A DNA stretch of 36,716 nt from Atopobiaceae bacterium (GCA_017510785.1 JAFWMH010000081.1:1-36716), one strand, 5' to 3'. Shown: positions 25,238 to 34,056, numbered from the stretch's first letter. Notes: generated by a model from the sequence alone, not told the origin. Program-made: numbers and translations.

Positions 25238-25945
25238 TTAGGCTTTTTCGGCAACGGCAAGCGCGATCTCCATCATTTGCGTGAAGCTCGTTTGACGCTC
25301 GTCTGCCGAGAGTCCCTCGCCCGTAAGCGGTAGGTCCGAAACCGTTAAAAGCGCGAATGCCTTCTTATGAGCCTGTGCCGCGTTGAGGTAAAGACCGGCC
25401 GCCTCCATTTCCACGCCCAGCACGCCCATGTTCGCCCATGCCTCGTGAACTCCCGCACGGCTATAGAACATGTCGGTCGTGAGGACGTTGCCCACATGAT
25501 ACTTCACGCCCATCTTTTCCGCTTCTTCGGCGGCCAATCGCAACAGCCCAAAGTCGCAAATAGGAGCAATTGTTCCCGGCAGAGCGAAGTGCCTGGCGAT
25601 GTTCGAGTCGGTGCAAGCGCCTTGTGCTAGTATTACGTCGCGCAATCCGACCTCAGGCGCGAGCCCGCCGACCGATCCGATGCGGATAATGGCGTCCACA
25701 TCGTAAAAGTTATACAGTTCGTAGGCATAAATCGACATGGACGGAATGCCCATGCCATGACCCATAACCGATAATCTCATGCCTTGATACGTGCCCGTAA
25801 ACCCAAGCATGTTTCGTACTTTACTGAAACACGTCACGTCCTGCAGGTAATTCTCCGCAATGTATTTTGCTCGCAGCGGATCGCCCGGCATCAATACGAC
25901 CCGAGCTATATCGCCCTTTGTTGCCGCGTTGTGAGGTGTTGGCAT
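25238..25945 (-). CDS. deoD: Purine-nucleoside phosphorylase (hexameric DeoD type)
   Basis: Phosphorolysis of purine (deoxy)ribonucleosides to base and (deoxy)ribose-1-phosphate. 235 residues, the DeoD size. Conserved blocks: VVLMPGDPLRAKYIAE, NMLGFTGTYQG, VMGHGMGIPS, IIRIGSVGGL, QGACTDSN, GVEMEAAGLY (ribose-contacting Met-Glu) and TVSDLPLTGE (the catalytic Asp region). The ATG at 25945 has GGGAGGGATGCC. First gene of a leftward series with the BMP importer, so uptake and use of nucleosides are coupled. A minus-strand TACAAT lies about 40 bp upstream. Confidence 0.96.
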   Translation of the reverse strand: MPTPHNAATKGDIARVVLMPGDPLRAKYIAENYLQDVTCFSKVRNMLGFTGTYQGMRLSVMGHGMGIPSMSIYAYELYNFYDVDAIIRIGSVGGLAPEVGLRDVILAQGACTDSNIARHFALPGTIAPICDFGLLRLAAEEAEKMGVKYHVGNVLTTDMFYSRAGVHEAWANMGVLGVEMEAAGLYLNAAQAHKKAFALLTVSDLPLTGEGLSADERQTSFTQMMEIALAVAEKA

Positions 25946-26079
25946 GGCATCCCTCCCTTATGAGTAGTCAATACAACAGGATTGTACCAAAGCATTGCCA
26001 GCGGACCCGACCACCTTACCGCAAAGGCCTAACCGCCGCCGAGGACCTCGCCACCGCGAGCTTGGCCGCCTAACCATCG

Positions 26080-26185
26080 CGGGCCGGGGCACGCCGCACC
26101 TGGCCGCCTTGCCGCCGCGGCCTTGCAACCTTACCGTCGCGCACCTGGCCGCCTTGCCGCCGCAGGCCGGGGCGCGCCGCACCTG
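26080..26185. repeat. GC-rich direct repeats in the deoD upstream region
   Basis: GCACCTGGCCGCCTTGCCGC plus CGC is repeated exactly at 26096-26118 and 26141-26163, and a GGCCGGGGC-CGCCGCACCTG block at about 26082-26102 and 26165-26185. Low-complexity Gly/Ala/Pro-coding-like DNA without start signals. Confidence 0.85.
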
Positions 26186-26249
26186 TTTGCCAAACGACAC
26201 CGTTGGTGCGCAAGTCTTGCGGGGACGCATCGTCATCCTGTGTGCTGGC

Positions 26250-26490
26250 GGGCCCACTTAGCCCGGCTTTTGTCCGCTAAGCGGCACCCTCAGCACACAG
26301 CCCTGCTAACGTGTACCATGAGGGCCACTTAGCGAGCGCTTCGCGGGCTAAACGGCACCCTGGGTACACAACCTTGCGTAACGTGTACCGTGAGGGCCAC
26401 TTAGCGAGGGCTTCGCGAGCTAAACGGCCCCCTGGATACACAACGTGTAACGTGTACCCAGGGGGCTACTTAGACCGGGTTTTGTCCGCA
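26250..26490. repeat. Family D array: GGGCCACTTAGC units with a 72-bp period
   Basis: GGGCC-ACTTAG begins at 26250, 26322, 26394 and 26461. Units carry GCTTCGCG in the loop of a TTAGC/GCTAA helix, then CGGCACCCTGGGTACAC facing GTGTACC (GGTACAC/GTGTACC, perfect). The last pair, GGCCCCCTGG with CCAGGGGGC, is also complementary. The outer units contain TTTTGTCCGC, as in the family B array at 10397-10630. It ends about 100 bp past the stop of the leftward DUF1002 gene. Confidence 0.85.
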
Positions 26491-26587
26491 AGATGGGTCT
26501 GGCAACACAATGCTAGTGCAGCCGACCCGAATGCCCGACCGTCGCACGCAGGCCCGATCGTCGCACGCAGGCCCGATCGTCGCCGCA

Positions 26588-27583
26588 CTACTGCTGCTGC
26601 TCGCTACTGTCCCACTGGAACACGTCGGTGTTGAAGTTCTCGAAGAACTCCTCAGCGCCCTGCGAAACCTCCTCGTCGGTGGGCGTCTCGCCGCCAAACA
26701 ACCCTTGGAACCAGTCGATAATGCTCTGGAAGAATCCGCCAATAGCCCCGAGCACGCCGCCACCTTGCTCCTGCGCCTTGGCAGTAACTTCCTGCAGCTT
26801 GCCCTCGAAGTCCGAAAGCGTCGAACCAAAGGTGTCTTTGTCGTAGCCAAGCTCCTGCAATTGCTTCACAAACTGCTCGATGCGCGCCACGTCTTCGTCG
26901 GAAAGGTTAATGCCACGCTCAGCCGCCACGCGACGCACGATGTCCATGATTTGGTTGTCATCGAGCTGCGCGTCTTCGGAGATAACCTCGTCCTTTACCT
27001 CCGAAATAACCTCGGCTACCTCGTCGCCATACGTCTGCGTGAGCTCAGCCGTCGCCACGAGTTCCTCGGTTGCCGCCTGCTCCTTGGCGTCATCAAGCTT
27101 TTGTCCTTGAGCCTCGTAGGCCATAAACACGCCCGTAAGAGCGCCCGTGCCCGAAACAGAGAACGGCGCCGTTACAACAAGATTGCAGTTTCGCACACCC
27201 GCCGTTTGCAGCGCGTTGTATAGCATGTAATTCGTTACGTAGTTGAGGTTTGCCGTCTTTACGTAAATGCCACCCGACATAGTGGGTTCGATGTACGAGC
27301 ACGAGTACGTCTTGTTACCAATCACGCCGAGATCGATGGAGCTCGAGAGATGTGAACGCTCGTCAGCATTTGTTACGTTAATGACCGTGAGATTCTTCAG
27401 GTCGTTTTCGGTTAGACCAAAGAAGTTCAAGACGTTTGCACGTTGCTCGGCCGTGAGGTCGGCTCCAATCGTCACCACGCGGCTGGCGTCGGCCCGAGCT
27501 GGGCTCGGCAACGCGGCGCATGCGAGCGCAACCGCCACAAGCGCCGCGACACAACGGCGAAAAATGCTATGCTTTTGATACAT
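26588..27583 (-). CDS. Secreted DUF1002 protein (YpuA-like)
   Basis: 331 residues. A clear signal peptide (RRCVAALVAVALACAALPSPARA) with cleavage near A-R-A. The mature part starts VVTIGADLTAEQRANVLNFF and has TVINVTNADER, IEPTMSGGIYVKTANLNYVT and VVTAPFSVSGTGALTGVF, the DUF1002 pattern found in Firmicutes and Coriobacteriia. A helical region with EEL-ATAEL and GYDKDTF follows, then a short hydrophobic GGVLGAIGGFFQSIIDWFQG segment that could be membrane-associated, and an acidic end. The ATG at 27583 has GGAGAGGAGACAACC; the open frame reaches 100 codons further without signals. Biochemical role unknown. Divergent from the NlpC/P60-like gene. Confidence 0.9.
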   Translation of the reverse strand: MYQKHSIFRRCVAALVAVALACAALPSPARADASRVVTIGADLTAEQRANVLNFFGLTENDLKNLTVINVTNADERSHLSSSIDLGVIGNKTYSCSYIEPTMSGGIYVKTANLNYVTNYMLYNALQTAGVRNCNLVVTAPFSVSGTGALTGVFMAYEAQGQKLDDAKEQAATEELVATAELTQTYGDEVAEVISEVKDEVISEDAQLDDNQIMDIVRRVAAERGINLSDEDVARIEQFVKQLQELGYDKDTFGSTLSDFEGKLQEVTAKAQEQGGGVLGAIGGFFQSIIDWFQGLFGGETPTDEEVSQGAEEFFENFNTDVFQWDSSEQQQ

Positions 27584-27881
27584 GGTTGTCTCCTCTCCAC
27601 TAACAGAGCGACTATCATACCCATTGGATGTGAAAACCCGCTGAAGCACGGCGTCTCCACCACAGGACAAGTACATTACAATTGTTCCCATCCGGCTGCA
27701 GGTGGATTCGCTTGGGCGCCAACAGATTGGCCCACCGCAGCGATGGGGCAACATGCGTCGGATGCACGTCTTTCGGCAAGCCGACGCAGGACGCCCGCGC
27801 CCCGCTGCAGGCCGACGCCCACACCACACGACAGCCCACAACCCACAGTCAACCACGACCCGCGACAAACCGAGGAAGAAC

Positions 27882-28400
27882 ATGAGGGAAGAAGCAAAAA
27901 AGCTGCTGGAGTCACTTCAGCGACGAGGACTGGTCGTGGGTGAAACCTCGAAATGGGGGTATCCAGCCATTCGACGCATCGAAGCGGGCCACGAGCCACA
28001 GCGAACTATGGATGCCACACCGCTGCAAAAGCGCTTCATCGCGTGCGCGCACGGCACACCGTCACCGGGAGCAGACTTGTGCGCAAGCTGGGTCGAACAG
28101 TCCTTCTCGCGACTCGGCCTTGGAGTGGTACTCGGCAACGCCCGCGAACTGTGCGACTGGTATTGTCCGCACACCGATACGGCACAGCTCAAGGTTGGCA
28201 TGATTGTCGCTACGACGGCACACCCGTTTACCGCACATGGTCCGCACCTCGGACACATCGGCATATATATAGGTGACGGCCTCGTAATGGACAGCGTTTC
28301 GGACGGTGTTCGCAAGGTTCCGCTCGATCTGTGGCTTAGCGCATACGGCCTGATGAGCGACCCGCGCTGGGGCTGGCTCGGCAGCATCGGCCTTGGATAA
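27882..28400 (+). CDS. NlpC/P60-like cysteine hydrolase domain protein
   Basis: 172 residues. Cys in GADLCASWVEQSF (about residues 63-75) and His in HLGHIGIYIGDGLVMDSV are placed like the Cys-His pair of NlpC/P60 peptidases, with VGMIVATTAHPF before the His. There is no signal peptide, which is unusual for peptidoglycan hydrolases. The start ATG at 27882 has CGAGGAAGAAC upstream; an open frame from 27702 adds 60 codons of Arg/Pro-rich sequence that I take as spacer. The 298-bp divergent gap to the DUF1002 gene contains TACAAT at 27677-27682 as a possible -10. Activity is inferred from the motif. Confidence 0.75.
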   Translation: MREEAKKLLESLQRRGLVVGETSKWGYPAIRRIEAGHEPQRTMDATPLQKRFIACAHGTPSPGADLCASWVEQSFSRLGLGVVLGNARELCDWYCPHTDTAQLKVGMIVATTAHPFTAHGPHLGHIGIYIGDGLVMDSVSDGVRKVPLDLWLSAYGLMSDPRWGWLGSIGLG

Positions 28401-28561
28401 AAGCTCAGCCATGCACAACGAAGAGGATTTGTCCGGCACCGCCCACCGCCGGCCGTAAAACACTTCAGGTGTCGCAAACCCGAGACTGAGACGACTCAGC
28501 GCTGATATCGCAAGACGATGGTGCGAGACGCACTCTGTCCCTCGAACCCAGCACCAAATTT

Positions 28562-28637
28562 GAACTCGCCGGGATCGTCCCAGCTCGCGACCATGCGCTC
28601 GACGCACGGCGCGTGGGATAAAGTCGAACTCGCCGGG
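28562..28637. repeat. GAACTCGCCGGG direct repeats in the 28401-30088 spacer
   Basis: GAACTCGCCGGGATCG at 28562 and GAACTCGCCGGGGTCG at 28626. Each is followed by sequence partly complementary to itself (GGGATCGTCCCAG; GGGGTCGCCCCCGACCCC). No gene in 28401-28775 is supported. Confidence 0.6.
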
Positions 28638-28775
28638 GTCGCCCCCGACCCCGCAACGGTGGCGTCCAAAACCCCTCGCAACGGATGATGGGTCCGCCTC
28701 TTCACCTTTTCGACGTCCTCGGCTCCCATTCAACCAAACGTGCACGTGCAAAAGGCAAAGATGTGTGGTTTGCAG

Positions 28776-28801
28776 GTTATGCTCCCCAAGGTGCGTCATA
28801 G
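28776..28801. repeat. CTTGGGG-AGCATAAC repeat, copy 3 (inverted)
   Basis: GTTATGCTCCCCAAGGTGCG then TCATAG is the reverse complement of the copies at 10217 and 10819. A GACCTCTGCAAC motif (family A/C-like) follows at about 28856. Confidence 0.65.
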
Positions 28802-29008
28802 TTGCGGTCCAGCGTTAGTTCCCGCCGCCATTGCGGTGACGGCAGCTGGAATCCCGACCTCTGCAACGGGCGGGACCCTGCGGATCACGGCTCGGGCCCG
28901 GGAGAGGCGAAGGTCGGACGGAATCTCGAGCTCTGCGATACTGTGTTCGGGCACCAATGCATCAGTGTGCACGAAACGCACGAAACGCGCCGATGGCCGA
29001 GGCTCCAT

Positions 29009-29108
29009 GCGCGCGGTTTGTGTGCGCTGGCTGTTTTGTTCGTTTGTACGGAACGCGTTATGGACGAGGTCCCACGCGCGCGCAGCTTGCGTGCGCTGGC
29101 CATTTCGT
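29009..29108. repeat. 31-bp diverged direct repeat with GTGCGCTGG core
   Basis: 29009-29039 and 29078-29108 align over about 31 bases around TTGTGTGCGCTGG/TTGCGTGCGCTGG. The period is 69 bp. No gene is supported here. Confidence 0.6.
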
Positions 29109-29239
29109 CAGCGTGCGCAAGCCGCCTGAATGGCGCCAAATCACTCACTTGTGATTCCCGGGACGCGCCATGGCCGTCGGCGAGCCGCCTCGGACGCGCT
29201 GCGCGGCGCCGCGGGACTCATGCCAGGTCTCCCGCGTCA

Positions 29240-29429
29240 AAATAGTGGGCACGTGGTTTTGAACGGTCGTGCAAAAGCCCAGCTCACGCTGTTCAGGTGA
29301 TAAATGTCGCAACATATCGTGCCCACTGGCTAAAATACACAGTGGGCACGATATGTTGCGGAACTTATTACATCGCACCCGCTAGCTGGGGTTTTGCAAG
29401 AGGTTCGAAACTACGTGCCCACTATTTTT
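29240..29429. mobile_element. 190-bp nested palindrome (MITE-like element)
   Basis: Outer inverted repeats of about 45 bp, 29240-29285 and 29385-29429, start AAATAGTGGGCACGT and end CCAGCT with about 80 per cent identity. Inside lies a perfect 20-bp inverted repeat (29310-29329 and 29341-29360) with an 11-nt loop. The motif AGTGGGCACG is present in all four arms, twice in each orientation. It is non-coding and more AT-rich than its surroundings. No target-site duplication is obvious. Confidence 0.75.
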
Positions 29430-29627
29430 TATGTGGCAGGGCCTGTCATTTCCTCGGGATCCGCCGTCCCGGAACGATGGGTTGTGTGACGGGGCCGCCA
29501 TGCCCTCGGAACCGCCGTCTCGGCGCGACGAGGCCCCCGGGCGCGCCTTTGGACCTTCGCGACTGGCAAAACCCGGCCCGCGCCAGGGCGTGGGCGTTCG
29601 CAAGGTCGCCGGACGCTTGGAATGAGC

Positions 29628-29687
29628 GAGGGCAACGCCGCGGAGGGCAATGCCGCCAGGGGCAACGCCGCGGAGGGCAATGCCGCC
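29628..29687. repeat. 15-bp tandem repeat, four copies
   Basis: Copies of GAGGGCAACGCCGCG / GAGGGCAATGCCGCC alternate, giving a 30-bp higher-order period. A frame through them reads E-G-N-A-A repeatedly but has no ribosome site or conserved partner. Confidence 0.9.
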
Positions 29688-29770
29688 GGCTTCGCAACTT
29701 CACCGAAAACAGGTAAACGACTGATATGGGTTCCATTGAGCACACGCGCTCCTAGCTCCATATTCGCTTG

Positions 29771-29818
29771 TGCGACCAAACTTCGCCCGTGCGGCCAAAC
29801 TTCGCCCGTGCGATCAAG
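29771..29818. repeat. 19-bp tandem repeat, about 2.5 copies
   Basis: TGCGACCAAACTTCGCCCG at 29771-29789, a one-base variant at 29790-29808, then a partial third. A diverged family-A-like piece (AATCTGACGAATTATCCGCT) follows near 29858. Confidence 0.85.
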
Positions 29819-29928
29819 CCACTGTGTCAACCGATTCTTCCACCGGACCTTCTAGGAATCTGACGAATTATCCGCTTGTGCAGCTCTCACGTGCTACAAC
29901 CTTTCTGAAAAGCACATTGCTTCACTGC

Positions 29929-29970
29929 CCTGAGTCCGCTGGCCTGAGTCCGCCGGCCTGAGTCCGCTGA
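29929..29970. repeat. 14-bp tandem repeat, three copies
   Basis: CCTGAGTCCGCTGG at 29929, 29943 and 29957 with single-base changes. Lies 120 bp before the GGDEF gene, possibly within its promoter region. Confidence 0.88.
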
Positions 29971-30088
29971 CCGACTGTAATATTCATCAAACCCAAAGCA
30001 AACGCACATTACGCCACACTTGTGATACGTTTCCGTTACGCAAAGGCTATGCCGCGCAGGAACAACGGCACGAAACGAGGAAGCAGGC

Positions 30089-32359
30089 ATGAAGCGCTAC
30101 CGCATAGGTCTTATGGTAGGCAACAAGTCCATCGACTACATTCACTCCATTCGCATGGGCGTTCAAAACACGCTGGAAGAGGCGGGCCACACGCTCATCG
30201 CCATTTCGGACCTCATCCCGTTCCACTCGCGCATCAACACCCTTGCGTACTTCCGCGTCGCGTTCGAGGTGGCCGCGCGTCTCGACCTCGACGCAATCAT
30301 CGTGCCGGCGGGCATCATCGCATCCTACCTCGCCAACGATCAAAGCTCGCTCAACGAGTTTCTCGGCATTCTCGACCAAAGCAAAGTCGTTGTCATCGAG
30401 CGCGAAATCGAAGGCTACCGCTGCATCACCAAAAACAACGTTCCCGGCATGCGCGAATGCATGAAGCATCTCATCGAGGACTGCGGGTTCAAAAAAATCG
30501 CTTTTATCAGCGGACCCGAAACAAGCCATGGCGCACGCGAACGCGAGGCGGTGTATTTTCAGGAAATGCAGGCGCACGGTCTCGAAACCCCGGCACGTCT
30601 CTTCGCGCGCGGCGAGTACTCGGGCGAATGCGGCGGCGCCATCGAGGAACTCATCGACAACAACCGCGACCTCGAGGCAATCGCCTGCTGCGTGGACCTC
30701 ATCGCCTTCTCCGTGTACGACGTCATGCACAAGCGGCACCTTTCCGTAGGCGTCGACATAGCCGTAACCGGGTTCGACGACAACGCAATGTCGGCCCACA
30801 TGGACCCACCGCTCTCCACCGTGCACATTACGGGCTACGACCTCGGCTGCATGGCAGCACGTGAGGCCATACGCATATGCAAGGACAAGCCGCAAAAGGA
30901 ATATGTCCTCTCGAGTTCCTTCATCGCACGCGCTTCGTGCGGCGAGCGTGGCGACAACATCGTCGAGAAGTACCGTAGCCTTATTACCGAGCGGCCCTTC
31001 CCCTACGAAAAGGTCATCGACATTCTGTGCGAGCACACGCTTAGCATGGCCGGACGCAGCGTAACCGAAGAGTTCCGCAATGCCATGGGTGAGCTTCTCT
31101 CGCAGATAAACGCCGCCTTCATGCACCGTGCCGAGGAACCCGAATCGCAAGAGCCGCTGTTCTCGTCCCAAGACCTCAACCTGCTCTTCAACCGCGGATA
31201 CCGCGAATACCTTTCGCTCGAAGGCTTCCAAACCGTTGCGATTGCGCTCCTCAAGGCGATTGCGGCAGAATCGCCTTCGAAAGATTCCGGCTGGATTATC
31301 GAGCAAATCACGAACCTGCACCACGGCATTGCTCGCATGCTCAACGCCGAAGTCGCCGAAACGAAGCTCGCCATGAGCCGTCGCGAATGGATCGCCTTCC
31401 ACATAACCGACGACGCCATGCGCGAGTCCGTCGACCCGCAATCAGCGTACCGACTTATTATGGAAGAGTTTTATCACCTCGGCGTTAGGCAGGCCGACGT
31501 GTTCCTGCTGCCCGAGCCCGTGGAGTTCATCGGCACGAGGACGTTCGCACTCTCCGACACGCTGCTGCCAATTGGCCACCTATACAATGGCCGTGTTAAG
31601 GTAACCGAAGGCGACTCCCCCATCTCTTTGCAGGAGCTGCTCAACACCGTGCTGCCACGCTACGGTGGGTCCACCGTGTACACCGTGGGCGGCATTATGG
31701 CGGGAGACGAACTCATGGGCATCGCTGCCCTCGACGCCGGTACACTCGACGACGACGGACAGCTCATTGCGTTTCTCAACCTCGGCATTGCGCTCAAGCA
31801 CTTGCAGATGATAGCCAACGAACGCGAGTCCAACGAAATCCTGAGCAAAAGCAACCTCCTGCTCGAGCGCCAATCGCACTACGACGAAATGACGGGCATC
31901 CTCAACCGGCGCGGGTTCATGGCCAAGCTTAGCCGCGTGCTCAACATGCACCAAGGCGAGAATGGCGCCATGTTTTATCTTGACCTCGATGGTCTCAAGT
32001 TCATTAACGATACCTATGGCCACGACAATGGCGACGAGGCGATTCGCCAAACCACGCGTGTGCTCTCGGCATGCATGCCGGCCGATACCGTTCTTGGCCG
32101 CTTGGGCGGAGACGAGTTCGTCGCCTTTGCGCTCATTGAAGATGAAAGCGACATCGCATCCATTGGGCACTCGGTCGATGTGGGCATGGCAACCTTCAAC
32201 GCCACGCACTCCTACCCCTTCGACCTCGCCATTTCCTATGGCGGCGTGCTGCTGCCCATTGACGAGCACGCCTACTTAAGCGTAACCGATACCCTCGCCA
32301 TTGCCGACGAGCGCCTGTATCACATGAAGAAGAAACGAGGTCGCGCACGGCGACGCTAG
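30089..32359 (+). CDS. Cytoplasmic diguanylate cyclase with LacI-like sensor domain
   Basis: 756 residues, no signal or membrane segment. Residues 1-285 are a periplasmic-binding-protein-like (LacI C-terminal) domain without the HTH: RIGLMVGNKSIDYIHSIRMG, AFISGPETSHGARERE, AVTGFDDNAMSAHMDPPLST. A central helical/GAF-like region follows (about 400-580). The GGDEF domain (about 590-756) has YLDLDGLKFINDTYGHDNGD and intact RLGGDEF at about 670-676, so it should make c-di-GMP. The RxxD inhibitory site five residues before it is replaced by M-P-A-D, suggesting no product inhibition. A small ligand probably binds the first domain. The ATG at 30089 has GAGGAAGCAGGC. Convergent with a related sensor lacking GGDEF. 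Confidence 0.92.
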   Translation: MKRYRIGLMVGNKSIDYIHSIRMGVQNTLEEAGHTLIAISDLIPFHSRINTLAYFRVAFEVAARLDLDAIIVPAGIIASYLANDQSSLNEFLGILDQSKVVVIEREIEGYRCITKNNVPGMRECMKHLIEDCGFKKIAFISGPETSHGAREREAVYFQEMQAHGLETPARLFARGEYSGECGGAIEELIDNNRDLEAIACCVDLIAFSVYDVMHKRHLSVGVDIAVTGFDDNAMSAHMDPPLSTVHITGYDLGCMAAREAIRICKDKPQKEYVLSSSFIARASCGERGDNIVEKYRSLITERPFPYEKVIDILCEHTLSMAGRSVTEEFRNAMGELLSQINAAFMHRAEEPESQEPLFSSQDLNLLFNRGYREYLSLEGFQTVAIALLKAIAAESPSKDSGWIIEQITNLHHGIARMLNAEVAETKLAMSRREWIAFHITDDAMRESVDPQSAYRLIMEEFYHLGVRQADVFLLPEPVEFIGTRTFALSDTLLPIGHLYNGRVKVTEGDSPISLQELLNTVLPRYGGSTVYTVGGIMAGDELMGIAALDAGTLDDDGQLIAFLNLGIALKHLQMIANERESNEILSKSNLLLERQSHYDEMTGILNRRGFMAKLSRVLNMHQGENGAMFYLDLDGLKFINDTYGHDNGDEAIRQTTRVLSACMPADTVLGRLGGDEFVAFALIEDESDIASIGHSVDVGMATFNATHSYPFDLAISYGGVLLPIDEHAYLSVTDTLAIADERLYHMKKKRGRARRR

Positions 32360-32398
32360 GTTGAGACAAACGCCCACAGGATGTGTGTTCTCTCGACC
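32359..32398. terminator. Bidirectional terminator between convergent sensor genes
   Basis: GGTTGAGA (32359-32366) pairs with TCTCGACC (32391-32398), with an inner bulged AAC/GTT helix. It spans exactly the space between the two stop codons. No long U tract on either strand. Confidence 0.55.
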
Positions 32399-33771
32399 TA
32401 TGCGCGAAGCAGCTCGATGTTGTGAACGGCATCGATGGCCTGCGAAAGCATGTTGAGGAAGAACGCAAGGAAGCCGCGACTCATTATGGACGGTACGCCT
32501 TCCGTCACCACCATGCCAACACACGCGTCGTTATGACGAAGCGGCGAAATCGTATACACGGGGCAATCGAAGGGCGCCGCACTCGGCAGGATTTCGCGCG
32601 TCTCGTAACTCAGGTACACGTGATCGTTGTCGCACGCCAACGTAATGCCATTTCCAGCACGAGCAACAAGATGGCTCTCGTCGCCGTACAGTATTCTTTC
32701 CCCCGGCATGCGCGAGCATAAAAAGTCGTCGTTGAGCGCCACATACGCATTCGGACAGTCGAGCTCACGCGCAAAGCGCTCGCAATTCTCGAATACGGTG
32801 TACAGCTCCATGGCGTCCATTACCGCGCATTGGAAGTCGCTCAGCACCTCGTAAAAGCGCTGATGCGAGTTGACGCCCACAGCCGCAGCCACGTCGCCCG
32901 CAGCCGCAGCCTCCTTGGAGAGATACCCGCACGACTCGGTAAGAATGTGCCGCGCCGGGCTATAGAGCTTCTCGGGCAGCTTCGCGCCATCGATAAGCTC
33001 CACGATGGCATCGAGCGCCGTTTTGGCGATGGTCCTGTAGTCACGATCGATCGTAGTGATGTGCGGTATGGCTTGTAGCCGCACCTTGCGGTTGTCGAAA
33101 CCCGTAATCATAACGTCCTCGGGAACGCGCAGCCCCGCCTCCTGAAGCGTTTTTTGAACGCCAAGTGCCAAGTCGTCGTTGCAGCAAAACACGACGTCGG
33201 GCATGTCGTTCGGCCTGCGAAGCATCTTTTTTGCGGCGGCCATCCCCGACTCCATTTGCCAATTGGCCTGGTAAACGGCAGCGTTTGCAATGCCGTGCTG
33301 CGCGCAGGCGTATTGGTATCCCTGCACACGCGCGGTCGCCTCCACCGACGTCTTAAGCCCGTTCACGAAGGCGGGTCGCTCACAGCCGCGGTCGCTCAAT
33401 ACCCTATGAACGAGCTCGAACTCCTCTTGGTAGTTGTTCGTACCGACGCTATGCGCCCCAACAAGATCGTAGTTAATCGAAACGACCGGCTTGCCAAGCG
33501 CGACCGCCTTATTGACAATTTCTTGACGCAGCGCCGGCGGCCACCCGCGGTTGCCCTGAATGAGAAAGCCGTCGTACTCCTCGATGTTGCACAGCGAGAA
33601 GATCTCGAACGAGCTCGCCTTCGGTTTGTGACGCGCATAGTAATACCCGAACGCATTAAAAATCACCACTTGCACGTCGTCGAGATCCTTAAGGTGATCT
33701 TGCAGGCCAAGATAGTACTCGGAGATAATCTCGTAGTCCCAGTCGAACGACAAAAAGGCAATCCTCTTCAT
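32398..33771 (-). CDS. LacI-like ligand-binding sensor protein lacking HTH and GGDEF domains
   Basis: 457 residues, cytoplasmic. Residues 1-285 form a LacI/PBP1-type binding domain: MKRIAFLSFDWDYEIISEYY, FLIQGNRGW, VSINYDLVGAHSVGTNNY, VVFCCNDDLALGVQKTLQEA and MITGFDNRKVRLQAIPHITT. The remaining 170 residues resemble the middle region of the neighbouring GGDEF protein (a FYEVLSDFQ helix, then a GAF-like fold ending LNMLSQAIDAVHNIELL) and stop where a cyclase domain would begin. The ATG at 33771 has GAGGAGGGCCGGC. It could be a ligand-dependent partner or competitor of the cyclase, or a degraded paralogue. DNA binding is unlikely because no HTH is visible. Confidence 0.85.
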   Translation of the reverse strand: MKRIAFLSFDWDYEIISEYYLGLQDHLKDLDDVQVVIFNAFGYYYARHKPKASSFEIFSLCNIEEYDGFLIQGNRGWPPALRQEIVNKAVALGKPVVSINYDLVGAHSVGTNNYQEEFELVHRVLSDRGCERPAFVNGLKTSVEATARVQGYQYACAQHGIANAAVYQANWQMESGMAAAKKMLRRPNDMPDVVFCCNDDLALGVQKTLQEAGLRVPEDVMITGFDNRKVRLQAIPHITTIDRDYRTIAKTALDAIVELIDGAKLPEKLYSPARHILTESCGYLSKEAAAAGDVAAAVGVNSHQRFYEVLSDFQCAVMDAMELYTVFENCERFARELDCPNAYVALNDDFLCSRMPGERILYGDESHLVARAGNGITLACDNDHVYLSYETREILPSAAPFDCPVYTISPLRHNDACVGMVVTEGVPSIMSRGFLAFFLNMLSQAIDAVHNIELLRA

Positions 33772-33935
33772 GCCGGCCCTCCTCGCAAGGCAACAACACA
33801 GTGGCACGTTAACAATATCATACCTTAAGCCTTCCGTGCGGCCCGTCTCACTCGTCGGCACCTCGTGCCCGTGCGACACGCTACAATACGAATAAGCACG
33901 TCCAGCTCTCGCAACGCCATTCCATCCCGGCACCA

Positions 33936-34010
33936 TGGTCCCACGCCACCACGGCCCACGGCCCGGCAGCCCACTGCCCCTATCGTCATGGTCCCACGCC
34001 ACCACGGCCC
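33936..34010. repeat. 24-bp direct repeats upstream of the nuclease-helicase gene
   Basis: CATGGTCCCACGCCACCACG plus GCCC is identical at 33936-33959 and 33987-34010, 51 bp apart. Upstream is TACAAT (33882-33887), a possible rightward -10. The 285-bp gap is shared with the divergent sensor gene, which may use TATGAT (33822-33817, minus strand). Confidence 0.85.
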
Positions 34011-34056
34011 CGCGGCCCCGCAAGGCCTCGAACGTCGCCACGTCACGGAGGAAGTT

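Noticed and set aside
28062..28799. 245-codon minus-strand open frame
   Set aside because: Overlaps the NlpC/P60-like gene and repeat spacer, with no motif and no ribosome site.
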